Below are positions 53,596 to 64,000 of a stretch of DNA of 64,000 bases, in pieces. The DNA is from Typha latifolia. Its lineage: Eukaryota > Streptophyta > Magnoliopsida > Poales > Typhaceae. Each line of letters starts with the position of its first letter. Positions within the stretch are counted from its first letter, which is position 1. The stretch spans positions 17,101,501-17,165,500 of the forward strand of contig CM034102.1 of assembly GCA_019914945.1 (NCBI GenBank). The letters run 5' to 3'. The notes beneath the pieces were generated by a model that worked only from the letters and a program-made list of their open reading frames with translations, did no database searches and was not told where the DNA came from. The translations under genes and the position numbers were made by a program.

Positions 53596-56500
53596 CTAAT
53601 CTTCTTCCCTGCTGCTACCTGTGATTCCGCTGCTACACTGTTCTTCTTGTCCAGTTCTTGGGAGGAGTTGACCTGGCCAAGAGTCTGATGATGTTGGGTA
53701 TCTAGCATGTGGTCTTCTCACGGGAGCGGAAGGTTCGTCATCTGCTGTCGTCGCAGCCTCTGGAAAGAGCTGGAGCTCTCGTGGCGGGGCAGTGACAGGA
53801 GGCTGCTGCTGCTGTTGCAATGGAAGTACTGCGCTTGGATGATGCAAACTGAGAGTGCTTACATTGGGGTTGTGACTCCAAACAGGGTCATAGCCCATTC
53901 TCCCCCTAAGCTCATTTTGAAGTTCTGATATTTCAGCTTGGAGCACAGTATTCTCATGTCTCATATCATTCTTCTCTGCAGTGACCTATTCATGACACAG
54001 AAATAAGGGCATAGAAAAACTAAATTGTAAACTAGAAATACTAGGCCAATGGAATATATTTATTCGTTTTAAATGTAAGCAAATGGACTGCTCCAAAAGA
54101 AGAATACTAAAAAGACTGTTTAGCAGGAATTTTAACATTCCAGCCTAACAAAATAGGGGACAGAATCAGCGATCTGGTGTATAAAAGATGTACAATGGAA
54201 TCACATATGTCAATTTGAACACTCTTGTTGAGTTGGAAAGAATTAGCTTTTAACTACAAATGATGTCACATGCTGGATCATAGATTATCATGTACATTCT
54301 ATGCTTAGACTCAGGTTATAATAGACAATTTTGCGATGGAACATAACAACAGCTTACTGTTCATCATTCAGCCTACTAGTCCTAATGAATCTTCTTTATG
54401 TCGTGGTACTTCTTCATTGCACCCAGCCATGATAATCCCACTGACATAAGACAAAAGAATATATGAAGAACAAACATGAGCTCCATTTTTCCCCCTCTTA
54501 CATGGTACGAAACATTCTGATGGCTTTTCCAGACTTGAATACATGTGTTGAGCTTATGGTGCAACCATGAAATTTCATGCATGCAACAAGTAACTCCTCT
54601 GATCTATCAATATAGAATGTGAAAATGCATCTTCTACATGAAGAAGTTGTAAAGAATGTGCAGACAACATGATTCAGCCATGTTTGAGTAAAGCAGTACG
54701 ACATCTACCAAGAATGATATCAAGTTCATTAAAATTCCACTCTTAGCAGAATAAATATTTTCATATTGGTATAGAGAGTTAGCTACATCTATATTTCCTA
54801 TAAAGTATAGGGCCTTTTTTGCTAACATTATAGTAGCCCAATTATTACAGTACTTGTCATCACAGTTTTCCTCAGAGAAGCTGTTTCGAGCATACTATGA
54901 TTGTAATCAAGGATGCAAATATATCTAGATGTGAAGAAACTCACATAATGAGATTCAGTTAGCAAAGCAGCATTTTCCTTTCTGAGAGATTCTACTTGAG
55001 TAATAAGATCTCGTAGTATTCGAGTAGTATCAGCCAAAATGAATGCCTTCCCGCTATTCTGTCGATCTGGTTCTGCAAGTAGACAGTTTTTGCTCATCAA
55101 GACAAAATACACAACAGTTATGTTTTGAAGGACAAAAGCACAGAAAGCTCAAGTTAAGAATATAGTTATCACAACACTCTTGTGGGCATCACACTGGGGG
55201 TGGGGGCAGCATTCCTCTTGGAAATTGGAGCATCAAGTGCCATGTGCTGAGACTTGTTGATACACACACTAAATGACATACTACAGTATCTTGACATGAA
55301 TTGGCACATGACTTATTAGAACTACACGGTTAAGCACGGCCAACACATGTTGGTGATGCCCACTAGCATGTCAATCTCCTTGCATAAAAAAAGGCCATTT
55401 TCAAGAAGATGTTTCTTGTTTTTCATTTTGGCATAAAAGGACATCTGCTTCTGCGAGCTTTCTGGTCAATGGACAACATGCATCCACACAGGTGATGCAA
55501 AATTCCTGCCATATATGCTATCTTCACATCCCCATAAGGATTTAAATTTTCTCCACAGACTCTGCACTGGCTAATTGAAGTAAATCAACCATTGACAGTT
55601 GAAAGTTTTCTAATTTTTTATCCAATTTCAAACTTTACTTGTATCGAGGACGGTGTTAGATTCATTGTCCAAAGGATCCATTTGTGCATAATCATAAAAA
55701 TTAGATTGAAGAGTTTGATGTGTCCCAATGTTTGGGACCTACCCAACACCTGAATACGTGGAAAGTGATCTGTTAATAGGTTGGACAAGTGTCCAAATAA
55801 AAATAAAAAAGAGATCACCTAATGCGTTATCCAATTTCTTATGTGGAAAATGAAATGTTACAGAACGACAAACTCCTCAGAGTCAAAGTTTATATGTTGC
55901 AGGCTTGCCACTTTCAACATAAACAGGACAAATTTGTAAGTATGATACTAGAAGATAGCTTTCAGACACTTGCAACACAACTAAAGATGTTTTGCTAATC
56001 TAAACAATTGGCTTTAATTTACTAAGAGCAGGCCAATGGCCATACATGCACCAGAGTGACTGAAGTCTAAACTCTAAAGTAGTGATGAAAGCATTACACA
56101 TACCCAACATATTGCCCAACTGAGTGAAGAGATCATTTAACTGATCACGCTTAAGTTTCTCTCTCTCAGCTTTATGAACTTTCTTTGGAACTTTCCCCTG
56201 GCACTTTTTGCTAGTGAGAGAACTGCACAAGGAAAAGATCAGGACCAAAATGACATGAACAACAGCAGCAGCAGCATGACAGGTAAGAAGAAGATGAGTA
56301 ATACGAGAAGGTCCAGAAATTAAACAACCAGCAAAACAATGAAACAATGTAACATATCTACAAGTATATGAAAAGGCACGCTGGCTTGTACACAGACAGA
56401 TCTGAAATCCTTCATAGATGAAGCTGTGCTAAGGAAAGTGAGACTCCATAGACATATCGGTTCAGATATATTCATGAACTAAGGTAGGAAAAAAAAATAT

Positions 56501-57232
56501 ATCCAAATTATCCCACCAAATAGTGCTCCTTGGAAGAAAGTAAAGTTTAATACTAAAAATTACGCCAGAAATTGTTATATGAAGCAACATAAACAAATTT
56601 GGACCAATTTTATTCACAGCCCTGACAGGAAAACAGTGCGCCAGGAAAAGATAATCCCAAATGTTGCCATAAACCAGAATGTAGCACAAGATCTTGATGC
56701 TAGGTCAGTCCTATATAGCTCGCAATGCTGAAGAAAGAACATATGACCCGGTTAAGACACACAAATATGGCAAGACTTATTTGTGCTTTTGCAACCAGCT
56801 ATGCTACTACCACCAAGTTAATATGCAACATCCAATAGCATAAGTTCTCTATCACAATTTACGTGACTAATTATTCCTTCATTTATTAACACTTTACTAA
56901 ATTGTCAGCGGATCTAGTGTTTCTAAATAATAAGAAGGATAATACCTATACATAACCGATTAAGAATGGTGATTAACAAGGGGAAAGGCTTTATCATGAT
57001 TCAAGACCAAAAACAAAAAAAACAAAAAGTGAGTTGCTATTAATGCAGAATAAATTGCAAGTCATTAAAAAGCTAACAGGAATGACAAAGAAAGATCACA
57101 AACCCATCACTAGTAAGACAAAGACAACAAAATTAATGGGTAAAAGTTCCAAGCAATAACCAACCCGTCCAGTGGCTTCTCCGCGACAAGATTTCCCCCA
57201 TTAGCCATCGAAGATGTCTGATCCGAGACCAT
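53596..57232 (-). CDS. bHLH transcription factor, POPEYE/IRO3-like
   Basis: Four exons, 57232-57165, 56222-56104, 55072-54945 and 53985-53596, in phase, give 234 residues. The bHLH domain runs from KVPKKVHKAEREKLKRDQLN through DLFTQLGNMLEPDRQNSGKA to ADTTRILRDLITQVESLRKE. It continues as a coiled coil: NAALLTESHYVTAEKNDMRH, then VLQAEISELQNELRGR. This is the arrangement of Arabidopsis bHLH47 (PYE) and rice IRO3, nuclear regulators that repress or tune iron-deficiency responses and pair with ILR3-type bHLHs. The tail is rich in Gln and Pro and includes RELQLFPEAA, an LxLxP-like patch near where EAR-type motifs occur in relatives. The first exon encodes only MVSDQTSSMANGGNLVAE and a few more residues. 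Introns 1-3 are about 0.9-1.0 kb each. Confidence 0.92.
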
Positions 57233-58907
57233 GCTCAGAGTCTCCCCCCCCACACCCCCTCCCCTCCCCTCCCCCTGCATCAATCAAGCCCCTTTCTTTT
57301 AGATCCCATATTACAAAATTAACCGCAAATCCCAACCTATTCCGATAAAACTACATCAAATTCGAAACTTTCCGCGCGTTCAGAAACCCCAAATTTACAA
57401 TCTCGTTGACTGCAGAAACCAAACAGACGCGCGAAAATTGAAAAAAAAAAAAAATTGCCATCGAATCATCACCGACGAACGGATCAAAGCGGGAGGTACC
57501 TTGGAGGAGATTCGTTCGGAAAACCACAACAAACAGCTAAAGAAGAATTAGGGTTTGAGTTGTTCTACTGCGGCTTCGTCTTCCTCGTCTTTGGTGGTCT
57601 CCTTTGTTTTGTTCTTTTATATTGTTTTGGAGAAGAGAAACTTAAAAAATAAAAAGAAATAAAAGAAAAAGATAATGGCGAGAAGTGAGAACTGAGGACG
57701 GTAGCTATTAGCGAAGGCACCACGCACCCGCGCGTGGCCACCACCCTCCTGCGTTCCTGCGCCCCTCCACCTGCCGCGTGCTGCCACGTGTACTCATACA
57801 CGACTTCTTTTTTTTTAATCCTTTTTTTTAAATACATAATTCATAAAACTCTATATTTTTTTCATGATTAATGCTTTGTCTTAGATGATTTTGGAACCCA
57901 ATATTCTTTCTAGAATGCTAAAAGTAATAAGATAGGTCTTAAAAGTAATAAGATAGTTGGAAATTTTCTAAGGATATTTTTATTAATTCAATCAATATAT
58001 AAAGTATGACTAGGATTAATGATGGTAAAAATAACGATAGGGAAAAAAAATAGAAGTTCAGTTACAAATTCATCAGGGTTGTTTAGTTGGAAAACAATCA
58101 AAATATAAGTTGTTATCACTTATTGGACTAAAGCCGAGCTGAACTCGAGTCGAGCTAAATTGAGCCTAAGTTGAGCCCAAATTTAAATTAAACTTATTTT
58201 CAAGCCAAATTTGAGCTTAAATCTAAAACTATACTATTTTTAAGCTATATATATAATATTAATATAGAATTTTTTGAGTTAAATCTAAGCGAGCCAATTC
58301 TAACTAAAGCTTGGTTTAAAATACATTTCGAGCTCACAAATTTATTTTTGACACCCTTAGGGGAAAGTCCACTTATACTTGTTGGATCTAGATCCGATCT
58401 AAGCTCAACCCGTTAGAATCGGTGGGCGCCGCCTCAACTCTTCATATTTTACTCGCAATTAATTAATTAATTAATTAATTAATAATTCAGAGTTAGGAAT
58501 TGGCCACGACAATAGGAAGAAAAGCACAGCTATTTAGCATTATAATAAAACTATTAGAGTATAGATCATGGAAGTAATAGCAAAAGGACAGCGAATTAGT
58601 TAGCATTAAATGACATCAACCTTGAGGGTGTAAAATAAAGACACGTCCACACCTACCCAAATTAACAACGTAACCTTCTAGAAGGAACCTTAATGATAGG
58701 AGAGTTTTGAGTTCCCATATTCTTGTTCTCATAAATATTCTGACTTATAATATATTCTTTTATTGATAGACTATCAAAACTATCTCTTTAGTTAGCTATA
58801 TGATATATTCTCTTATCTAAGAAAATTAATCTATTATTTGGCTAACATAAACTTAAACATGTTTAACATAAAGATTATTCTAATACAAAAGATAACTCTC
58901 TCTCTCT
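57233..58907. other. PYE-like promoter and repeat-rich intergenic DNA
   Basis: A C-rich patch lies at 57246-57275 next to the PYE-like start. Positions 58125-58330 are filled with GAGCT/CGAG/AGCC motifs like those near 6785-6905 and may be an old dispersed repeat. An (AATT)n tract occurs at 58457-58482. The 3' end contains (CT)n(TA)n at 58896-58921, which overlaps the end of the SBH paralogue. No other gene is seen. Confidence 0.4.
58457..58482 (+). repeat. (AATT)n microsatellite
   Basis: Six AATT units in intergenic DNA. Confidence 0.75.
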
Positions 58908-59794
58908 CTATATATATATATGATCGTTTATTTGGCATGATGTTTGAATGGGTCGTGCTTCGAATCCTCCCTCCTGTCGCTTGTGGATGGAGTAGGGCAT
59001 ATACGTGCCGAGAATCCTATCCCACGTCACGAAGAAGGGCTGCGAGAAGTTAAACTTGCTCCCGTAGAACTGATGGTGGACGTCATGGTACGCACTGTTG
59101 TTCCCAAAGACGGCATGGAGAACGTTAATCGACGGCATCCAGAGTCCGCAGTGGTCGTCCACCGTCTTGATGGTGGCGAAGGAGAAGAAGAAGACGGCGG
59201 TGCGCGGCGTCATGCCGGAGACGAGGAAGGCGAGAGCGCCGCCGAACGTGTCGAGGAGGAGGCCCTCCAAGGGATGGTTGTAGAGAGCTCCGAATGCGTA
59301 GGGGACGACGAGCCGGTGGTGCTTCGAGTGCACGTACTTGTATAACATCTTGTTGGTGTGCATGTATCTGTGCATGAAGTATTGCTCCGTATCCAGAACC
59401 CCCATGGCAATCAAGAACTGGAAGCTCTTCACGACGAGGCTCGGCTGTGCCTTTCTCTTCCCACCGCAATCACTTAACACCTGCTTCTAATCACCGTTTA
59501 ACTACTTACTTTCAAATTCTCAACTAATACGTACGTAGTACATCTAGTAGAGGAGAAGAAATATACCGTGAGTAAAATGAATGCGATCAAGAATTGAAAC
59601 GCCTGTTGAAGAACAACTCCTTTCACCACAGTTGACTTGGAGACGGTGTTCTTGGAATCCTCCTCGGATTTCGTGTGCAATCGATACTTTTCTAAATAGT
59701 TGCCCAGTATCTCGTACATCCCCGAGTACACCCAGTAAACGATGATAGGAACGATGGCACCCAACAACTCATCCGAGATCATCGTCTTCATCAT
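58908..59794 (-). CDS. SBH2: Sphinganine C4-monooxygenase paralogue (SBH)
   Basis: Two exons, 59794-59567 and 59480-58908, around an 86-bp intron at the same position as in the paralogue at 14159, give 266 residues. The di-iron ligands are intact: HRYMH, HSKHH and HDVHH. The N-terminal MISDELLG...EKYRLHTKSEED block matches the other copy, as does YAFGALYNHPLEGLLLDTFG. Expected role: C4 hydroxylation of long-chain bases in the ER. The conserved part ends around EGGFEARP. After that the frame continues QTSCQINDHIYI and reaches a TAG only inside the (TA)n(GA)n microsatellite at 58896-58921, so the C-terminus looks extended. The coding exons are GC-rich and produce several shadow frames. Confidence 0.92.
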
Positions 59795-60471
59795 CGACGA
59801 GTTGGAGAATTATACTACGAATCTATCGTCTATATATAGAGGTCGATGAGAGGAGGGAGAGGGGGTCAAAAATGTTTGACCACTGTGTTGACTGTACGTC
59901 GTATAGTTCTCAACAAATTGGTTGAAGCTTAGATCATCAATCTCCAGGTTTGACTATGTCTGTTTTCAAACTTTGATGGCCAGAAGAGTAGCGCCAATAT
60001 TAGTTTGACCACAAAATTGGCACCAACTAATGTAATTTGTGGGGATATAGATATTATTAAGCTGCTAATGATGAGACCCACTGGTTGAAAGAATTTTGCT
60101 TGGAAAAAAAGAGGTTTTTTTGTATATATAAAAATATAATTAAGTTCTTAATCATGATGATCTATCTAGTTTAGTTAGCTCCTTTAATCATCATGTGCTT
60201 AATTACTTAGAGGCTAAGTAGTTACAACATTGTAAACTTTATTGCAGCTGCTTGAGTTGGTATCACTTAATAAAGGAATCCAATCCATCTGCTTTGAGAA
60301 AATATTAGTAAAATGCCCCTAGCTTTCCAAAGAGGACTCCAGATCATGAAAATTCCCTATCTTCCCCTTTAGTGATATATCCTCTTCCTTTATTTTTATT
60401 TTTTACCAAAATGGAGATCTTGTGGGCTCCATTAATGTCATTAAATTCTTAATAAAATAGAATTATAATAT
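59795..60471. other. SBH paralogue promoter
   Basis: AT-rich upstream region. A TATATATAG motif on the minus strand near 59830-59842 could be the TATA box. Nothing else is seen. Confidence 0.35.
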
Positions 60472-61031
60472 AGGGCTAAATATATTTTACCCCCTGTATT
60501 TATGCATAAAATTATTTTACCTCGTATACTTTAATAAGTCTCAAATCAATATATATATTGATGACTAAAGTGAAACCCATAATTTTTTTTTTAAAATTAA
60601 TGGAGCGAGCCCAAATGACTAGAATACCCCCATCATGTTTTTTAGGCAAAATAGATGAATTTTTTATCTAATTTTTTTAACACATATTTGTCTTGTTTCT
60701 AAATGCAATATAATTATTAAACTTCATAAAAATTCGAGTTTAATAAAATTTGCTATAAATTTAATACAATCTAAAAAATAAGAGAAAAAAATATGTTAGT
60801 ATTTTTTAAAGAGAAAGAAATACTTATATACGAGGATAATAATATTTTTGTCTATAAAAAATTAAAAATCGAAAGAGTTCAGGTCTCCATTTAGTTTTTT
60901 AAAATTTTTTGGGCGCGCATTATTAATTTGGATGAAAAAAATTAATGGTCTCACTTTAATTTAATCGTAACTACAGAGACTGATTTAATTTTTTTTTTTA
61001 AATACATAGAGGTAAAATAAATTTAACCCTG
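60472..61031. mobile_element. Fold-back MITE-like element
   Basis: The two ends are inverted copies. The left end reads AGGGCTAAATATATTTTACC then CCCTGTATTTA. The right end read in reverse reads AGGGTTAAATTTATTTTACC then TCTATGTATTTA. The similarity continues inward: ACTAAAGTGAAACCCATAAT on the left against TTAAAGTGAGACCATTAAT from the right. The 560-bp element is AT-rich and has no coding capacity. No clean target-site duplication is visible, so the superfamily is not assigned. Confidence 0.7.
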
Positions 61032-61687
61032 TAATAGAAACAAATATATCACCTTCTATGTTTCAGGTGTTTGAATCCACTTTAGAAAGCATATATACAG
61101 TCACTGTTACTCTTTTGCTTTACTAGAAAAGAATTAATAGACCTTCATCTCATCCATTGGTACAAACTCTGAGTTGTGTTCTACCTTGGACCATGATCTT
61201 GGTCTGCATGGAAATTTGCGAAAAATAAAGAGAAGGGGGGGTTAATGAAATGTGGCCAAGGGAGGAGAGAAAGAGGAGGAAAAAAAACAAAAACAAACAA
61301 AAAAAAACAACAGGGAACTCGATGTGGGCTCTCTTTTAGAACTTTGAATGGGAGCTTTGGGTTTGGAAGATTCAAAGAAAAAGAGCAATTGGATGCAAGA
61401 ATAGCAACACAAAAGCACAAAAGAGAGGCACAAAAAACCAAGTACTAGTGTCATTTGTTGCTTGGAGATGAGTGCTTTCAAAGGGAGTACTTCTTGAAGT
61501 AGGGGGAGGAGGAGGAGAGGATCCACAAAGAGTGGGTAATAAAGCAAGCATTTGGGTTTGCTGGGCCTATTCCCCACATTACTACTTTTATAAGTTTTGA
61601 TGCCTATAAAGAGAAGGCTTCACAAGGACTGGTGCTGTTCCAACTTCTTCTTTATAACTGTCAGAACCTTCTAAAACAGCCTTAGAT

Positions 61688-61744
61688 ATGCATCAGTTAC
61701 TGTCATATGCCATTGAAGTGAATCCAAGCTCTCTAAGGCTCTGA
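61688..61744 (+). other. Small upstream open reading frame in the CLE leader
   Basis: An 18-codon frame (MHQLLSYAIEVNPSSLRL) between the presumed TATA box and the main start. It could lower translation of the peptide precursor. It is supported only by position. Confidence 0.25.
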
Positions 61745-61815
61745 GCTTTTGTGCTTTTAGACCCAGAAACTGACCAGGTTGTTATATCTACAGAGTGATC
61801 AGGCTCTGAGGGTTA

Positions 61816-61850
61816 TCTATCTTATCTATCTATCTATCTATCTATTTATC
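61816..61850 (+). repeat. (TATC)n microsatellite
   Basis: About eight to nine TATC units, one altered, located 45 bp before the CLE start codon. Confidence 0.85.
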
Positions 61851-61894
61851 TATCTCCATTGCTGTCTTCTGGTGTTCCATTGTAGTGGCCAATC

Positions 61895-62164
61895 ATGGCA
61901 TTCAACTCCTACAGGCTCCTCCTAAATCTTCTAGTTGTGCTCTTTGTTGGCATTTTAGCTATGGATACTGTAATGGTCCATGGACTTAGAAGAGCAGAGC
62001 TTGTGTCCAGGATTGTAGCAGAGCATCATGGGCCAGCTCCAAAAGAGCAGCACTTGGACACCAAGATGACTTCTTCGCCGTCGGCATTCTCATCTCTCGA
62101 TGCTGTCCGAACGAGCAAGCGAAGAGTGCGAAGAGGGTCTGATCCAATACACAACAGGAGCTGA
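61895..62164 (+). CDS. CLE45: CLE peptide precursor, CLE45-type
   Basis: An intronless gene of 89 codons. A signal peptide covers about residues 1-30 (LLLNLLVVLFVGILAMDTVM). A variable middle follows, and the 12-residue CLE motif RRVRRGSDPIHN sits at about 76-87, trailed by Arg-Ser. As I recall, the motif is identical to Arabidopsis CLE45, which signals through BAM3 to restrain protophloem differentiation and through SKM1 in pollen. The preceding basic TSK is a likely processing context. The hydroxylatable Pro and the final His-Asn are present. The precursor length is typical of the family. The function in this species is inferred from motif identity. Confidence 0.93.
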   Translation: MAFNSYRLLLNLLVVLFVGILAMDTVMVHGLRRAELVSRIVAEHHGPAPKEQHLDTKMTSSPSAFSSLDAVRTSKRRVRRGSDPIHNRS

Positions 62165-64000
62165 AGCTGAAGCAGTAGCAGAAGCATCTAATTGCTTTCT
62201 AGAGAGGAAGCAAGCAAGCTTTTAACTTTTCAAATGTTCCTCTTATTATCTTTCATCTGGCTGTGCACACAAAGTTTTGCAAAGAGGAGATGCAAAGATT
62301 TCGATATGATCTTTGCTAAGATCGTAGAGTTTACATCAGCGAGTAGTACCTAATTTTATCTAAGAAGAAGGAAGAGGAATGTAAATGTTGGTTCTTGTCA
62401 TTTTGCAATTATACTGTAATATAGTAATTATTCATCAGCCTTAGTACTGCAGTAATATCTCTGGCAATGTCTTCTTCTTCTTCTTCTTCTTCTTCTTCTT
62501 CTTCTTTTAAGATTAGCACAAGAAAGCACCAAATAACCTCTCAATTTGATCATTAATGAATCCTATGACCTCCTAGCTAACTCTTAATTTGACTCCCAAT
62601 CAGACGATCAAATAGACATGTCTGTCTTTGACCCCTCCTCCATCATCTGCATTTTTCCCAAGGAAAAGACTACTGTCATTAAGAGTTCCTGGAAAATTTT
62701 CAGCAGAGTAGACATCTTGGACTTAATTGCAATGTGTGGACAGTAACTTTGACGTTATTTGACGTAGAAAGAATGAACGAGACTTGTCGGTCATTCTTGG
62801 CAGTGCATTTGCCCGTTCGACAATTGGAAATCTTACTAATAATTTTGAGCTCATCTCTTGCAAATAGTCCACCTAGTCCACCCTATGATGGAGTATGATG
62901 TAAGGACATTTCTCTTACTAATCTGGATATTTATTGAAAAAAAAATCCGAAACTTACGTGAATACTTAAGTATGCTTTTATACCGATTGAAAAACGTAAG
63001 AAACGCCCTACTAGATAAGGTTTATTATATGCTATCAATAATAATAATAATATGTAAAAAGCCTAAAAAATACGATCGCAAACACAATAATTTTTATGTG
63101 AAAAAAAAATTACGAATCCAAACTCGGGCTGAAACCAATCGCTGAACTTGTGGTAGTTAACAAGAAGCTTACGGATCACTCGCTGATTCCACAACTCAAT
63201 CTGTACCAATCTTGCTCGCTAGATCTCGCAACACACTGCTTTCTGTGATAAATTTTCAAACCTCAGTGACCCTCGAGGTTGATCCTTCCGTCCCAATGAC
63301 CCTCTTCCAGATTAATTATAGATGCGTTGAGATAAGTACGATTCGTTTCGTCTAAAGCATAAAAGTGTTCTCCAATATAATACTTGACGGCAATCCTCTT
63401 AGGATTAGATTAAAACCATTTACATAAGATAAAGATAAGTATCATAAATATCTCTTCAATGTGAATGCCTGTATAGTGCTTTTGAACGACCAAAATAAGC
63501 TTTGTGTATATGCAAACGTAGTGTGAACAACTGTAGGGTGCATTCGAATCGGCTTAGAGTGCGTTTGAACGCCCTGTTCAAATTGCAGACTAAATTCAGT
63601 TGAATGCAGAGTGTCTGTTCTTTGTGCCTTTCGATAAAGTTTTATACATTTTCAACTATTATGATATCGTTTAAACACTTCAATAACAATTCTAAAATCG
63701 TTTCAAATACTTTAATTTTAAAATTAATTTTTTACTTAAATATTCTTAATCAAATATCTAATACCTTGTACATATACTCATACACAAAATATAAACACAT
63801 TACCTAAATATAAATTGTATTTTGAAATAAAATTGGTCAATTACATAAATACAAATAAACCTAACATTTATGAAAAAAAAATTGAGATGCTTTAATACTT
63901 TCAAGTTAACATCTTATGAGCGTGAAGCTATGCACTCTTTGAGTCTCTGATGCATCCCCTCTGTATGTACTCTCTGCAATGGTTAATAATGGAGGCAGTC
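62165..64000. other. Right edge, no gene supported
   Basis: The CLE45-type 3' UTR is followed by a (CTT)n tract at 62470-62506. From about 63100 to 63560 composition is less AT-rich, and repeated-looking phrases (CTCAGTGACC / CCCAATGACCCTC) occur. This may be a fragment of a transposable element, but no domain can be read. Small frames at 62858 and 63604 are AT-rich and not supported. Confidence 0.35.
62470..62506 (+). repeat. (CTT)n microsatellite
   Basis: About twelve CTT/TTC triplets in the 3' flank of the CLE gene. Confidence 0.85.

Larger units (their letters stand above)
61032..61894. promoter_or_regulatory. CLE45-type gene upstream region
   Basis: A TATAAAG box lies at about 61604-61610. 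It is followed by a leader of about 250 nt that would contain a small upstream open frame (61688-61744) and a (TATC)n tract (61816-61850). The longer minus-strand frames at 61181-61577 are low-complexity and not supported. Confidence 0.45.

Noticed and set aside
59098..59469. Several long frames on both strands over the SBH paralogue
   Set aside because: Shadows of the GC-rich SBH exon; only the frame with the three histidine clusters matches a family.
61181..61577. Minus-strand frames of 86 and 111 codons upstream of the CLE gene
   Set aside because: Built on phenylalanine/leucine-rich low-complexity sequence (poly-purine on the plus strand), no similarity, and overlapping the probable CLE promoter.
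63130..63560. Possible LTR or other element fragment at the right edge
   Set aside because: Composition and repeated phrases hint at a repeat, but no terminal repeats, primer site or coding domain could be read.

Overview
This window is nuclear DNA from a flowering plant. Genes are intron-rich with GT-AG splicing, noncoding DNA is AT-rich with many microsatellites, and plant-specific families dominate (SAUR, HD-Zip I, PRE-type bHLH, CLE, laccase, PPR, RLCK-VII). The protein sequences look angiosperm, possibly a non-grass monocot, but that placement is only an impression. The gene models were built by hand, joining exons so that splice sites, reading phase and family alignment agree. Most models close exactly in phase.

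Left third (1-30 kb): a MYST histone acetyltransferase (HAM1/2 type, minus, 9 exons); a plastid-type FAD amine-oxidase-like enzyme (minus, 2 exons); a laccase (plus, 6 exons); a tRNA-Trp(CCA) beside a decayed LINE; a sphingoid-base C4-hydroxylase (SBH, plus); a SAUR gene (minus); a PUS3-type tRNA pseudouridine synthase (minus, 16 exons); and an RLCK-VII kinase with an N-myristoylation signal (minus, 6 exons).

Middle (30-50 kb): a long gene-poor stretch holding the broken copy of a FOUR LIPS/MYB88-type R2R3-MYB gene, with three in-frame stop codons in recognisable exons. Next come a plastid PH-like membrane protein, an HD-Zip I factor apparently lacking its first exon, and two PRE/ILI-type atypical bHLH genes arranged head to head around an intergenic G-box. 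A stretch without a protein gene (about 45.9-48.4 kb, minus) carries two candidate box C/D snoRNAs. One has a 12-nt guide matching a conserved 25S rRNA segment. The stretch also holds a tandem 284-bp repeat, and I read it as a possible snoRNA host transcript.

Right third (48-64 kb): a mitochondrial GCD1-like gene diverging from the snoRNA locus; an intronless E-class PPR gene; a POPEYE/IRO3-type iron-response bHLH gene (minus); a second SBH paralogue in opposite orientation to the first, whose stop codon lies in a microsatellite; a fold-back MITE-like element; and a CLE45-type peptide precursor. The last 1.8 kb and the first 0.9 kb hold no gene I can support.

There is no operon-like logic here: the genes are independent units. 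Points worth following are the FLP/MYB88 pseudogene, the snoRNA locus, the paired PRE genes and the paired SBH genes.
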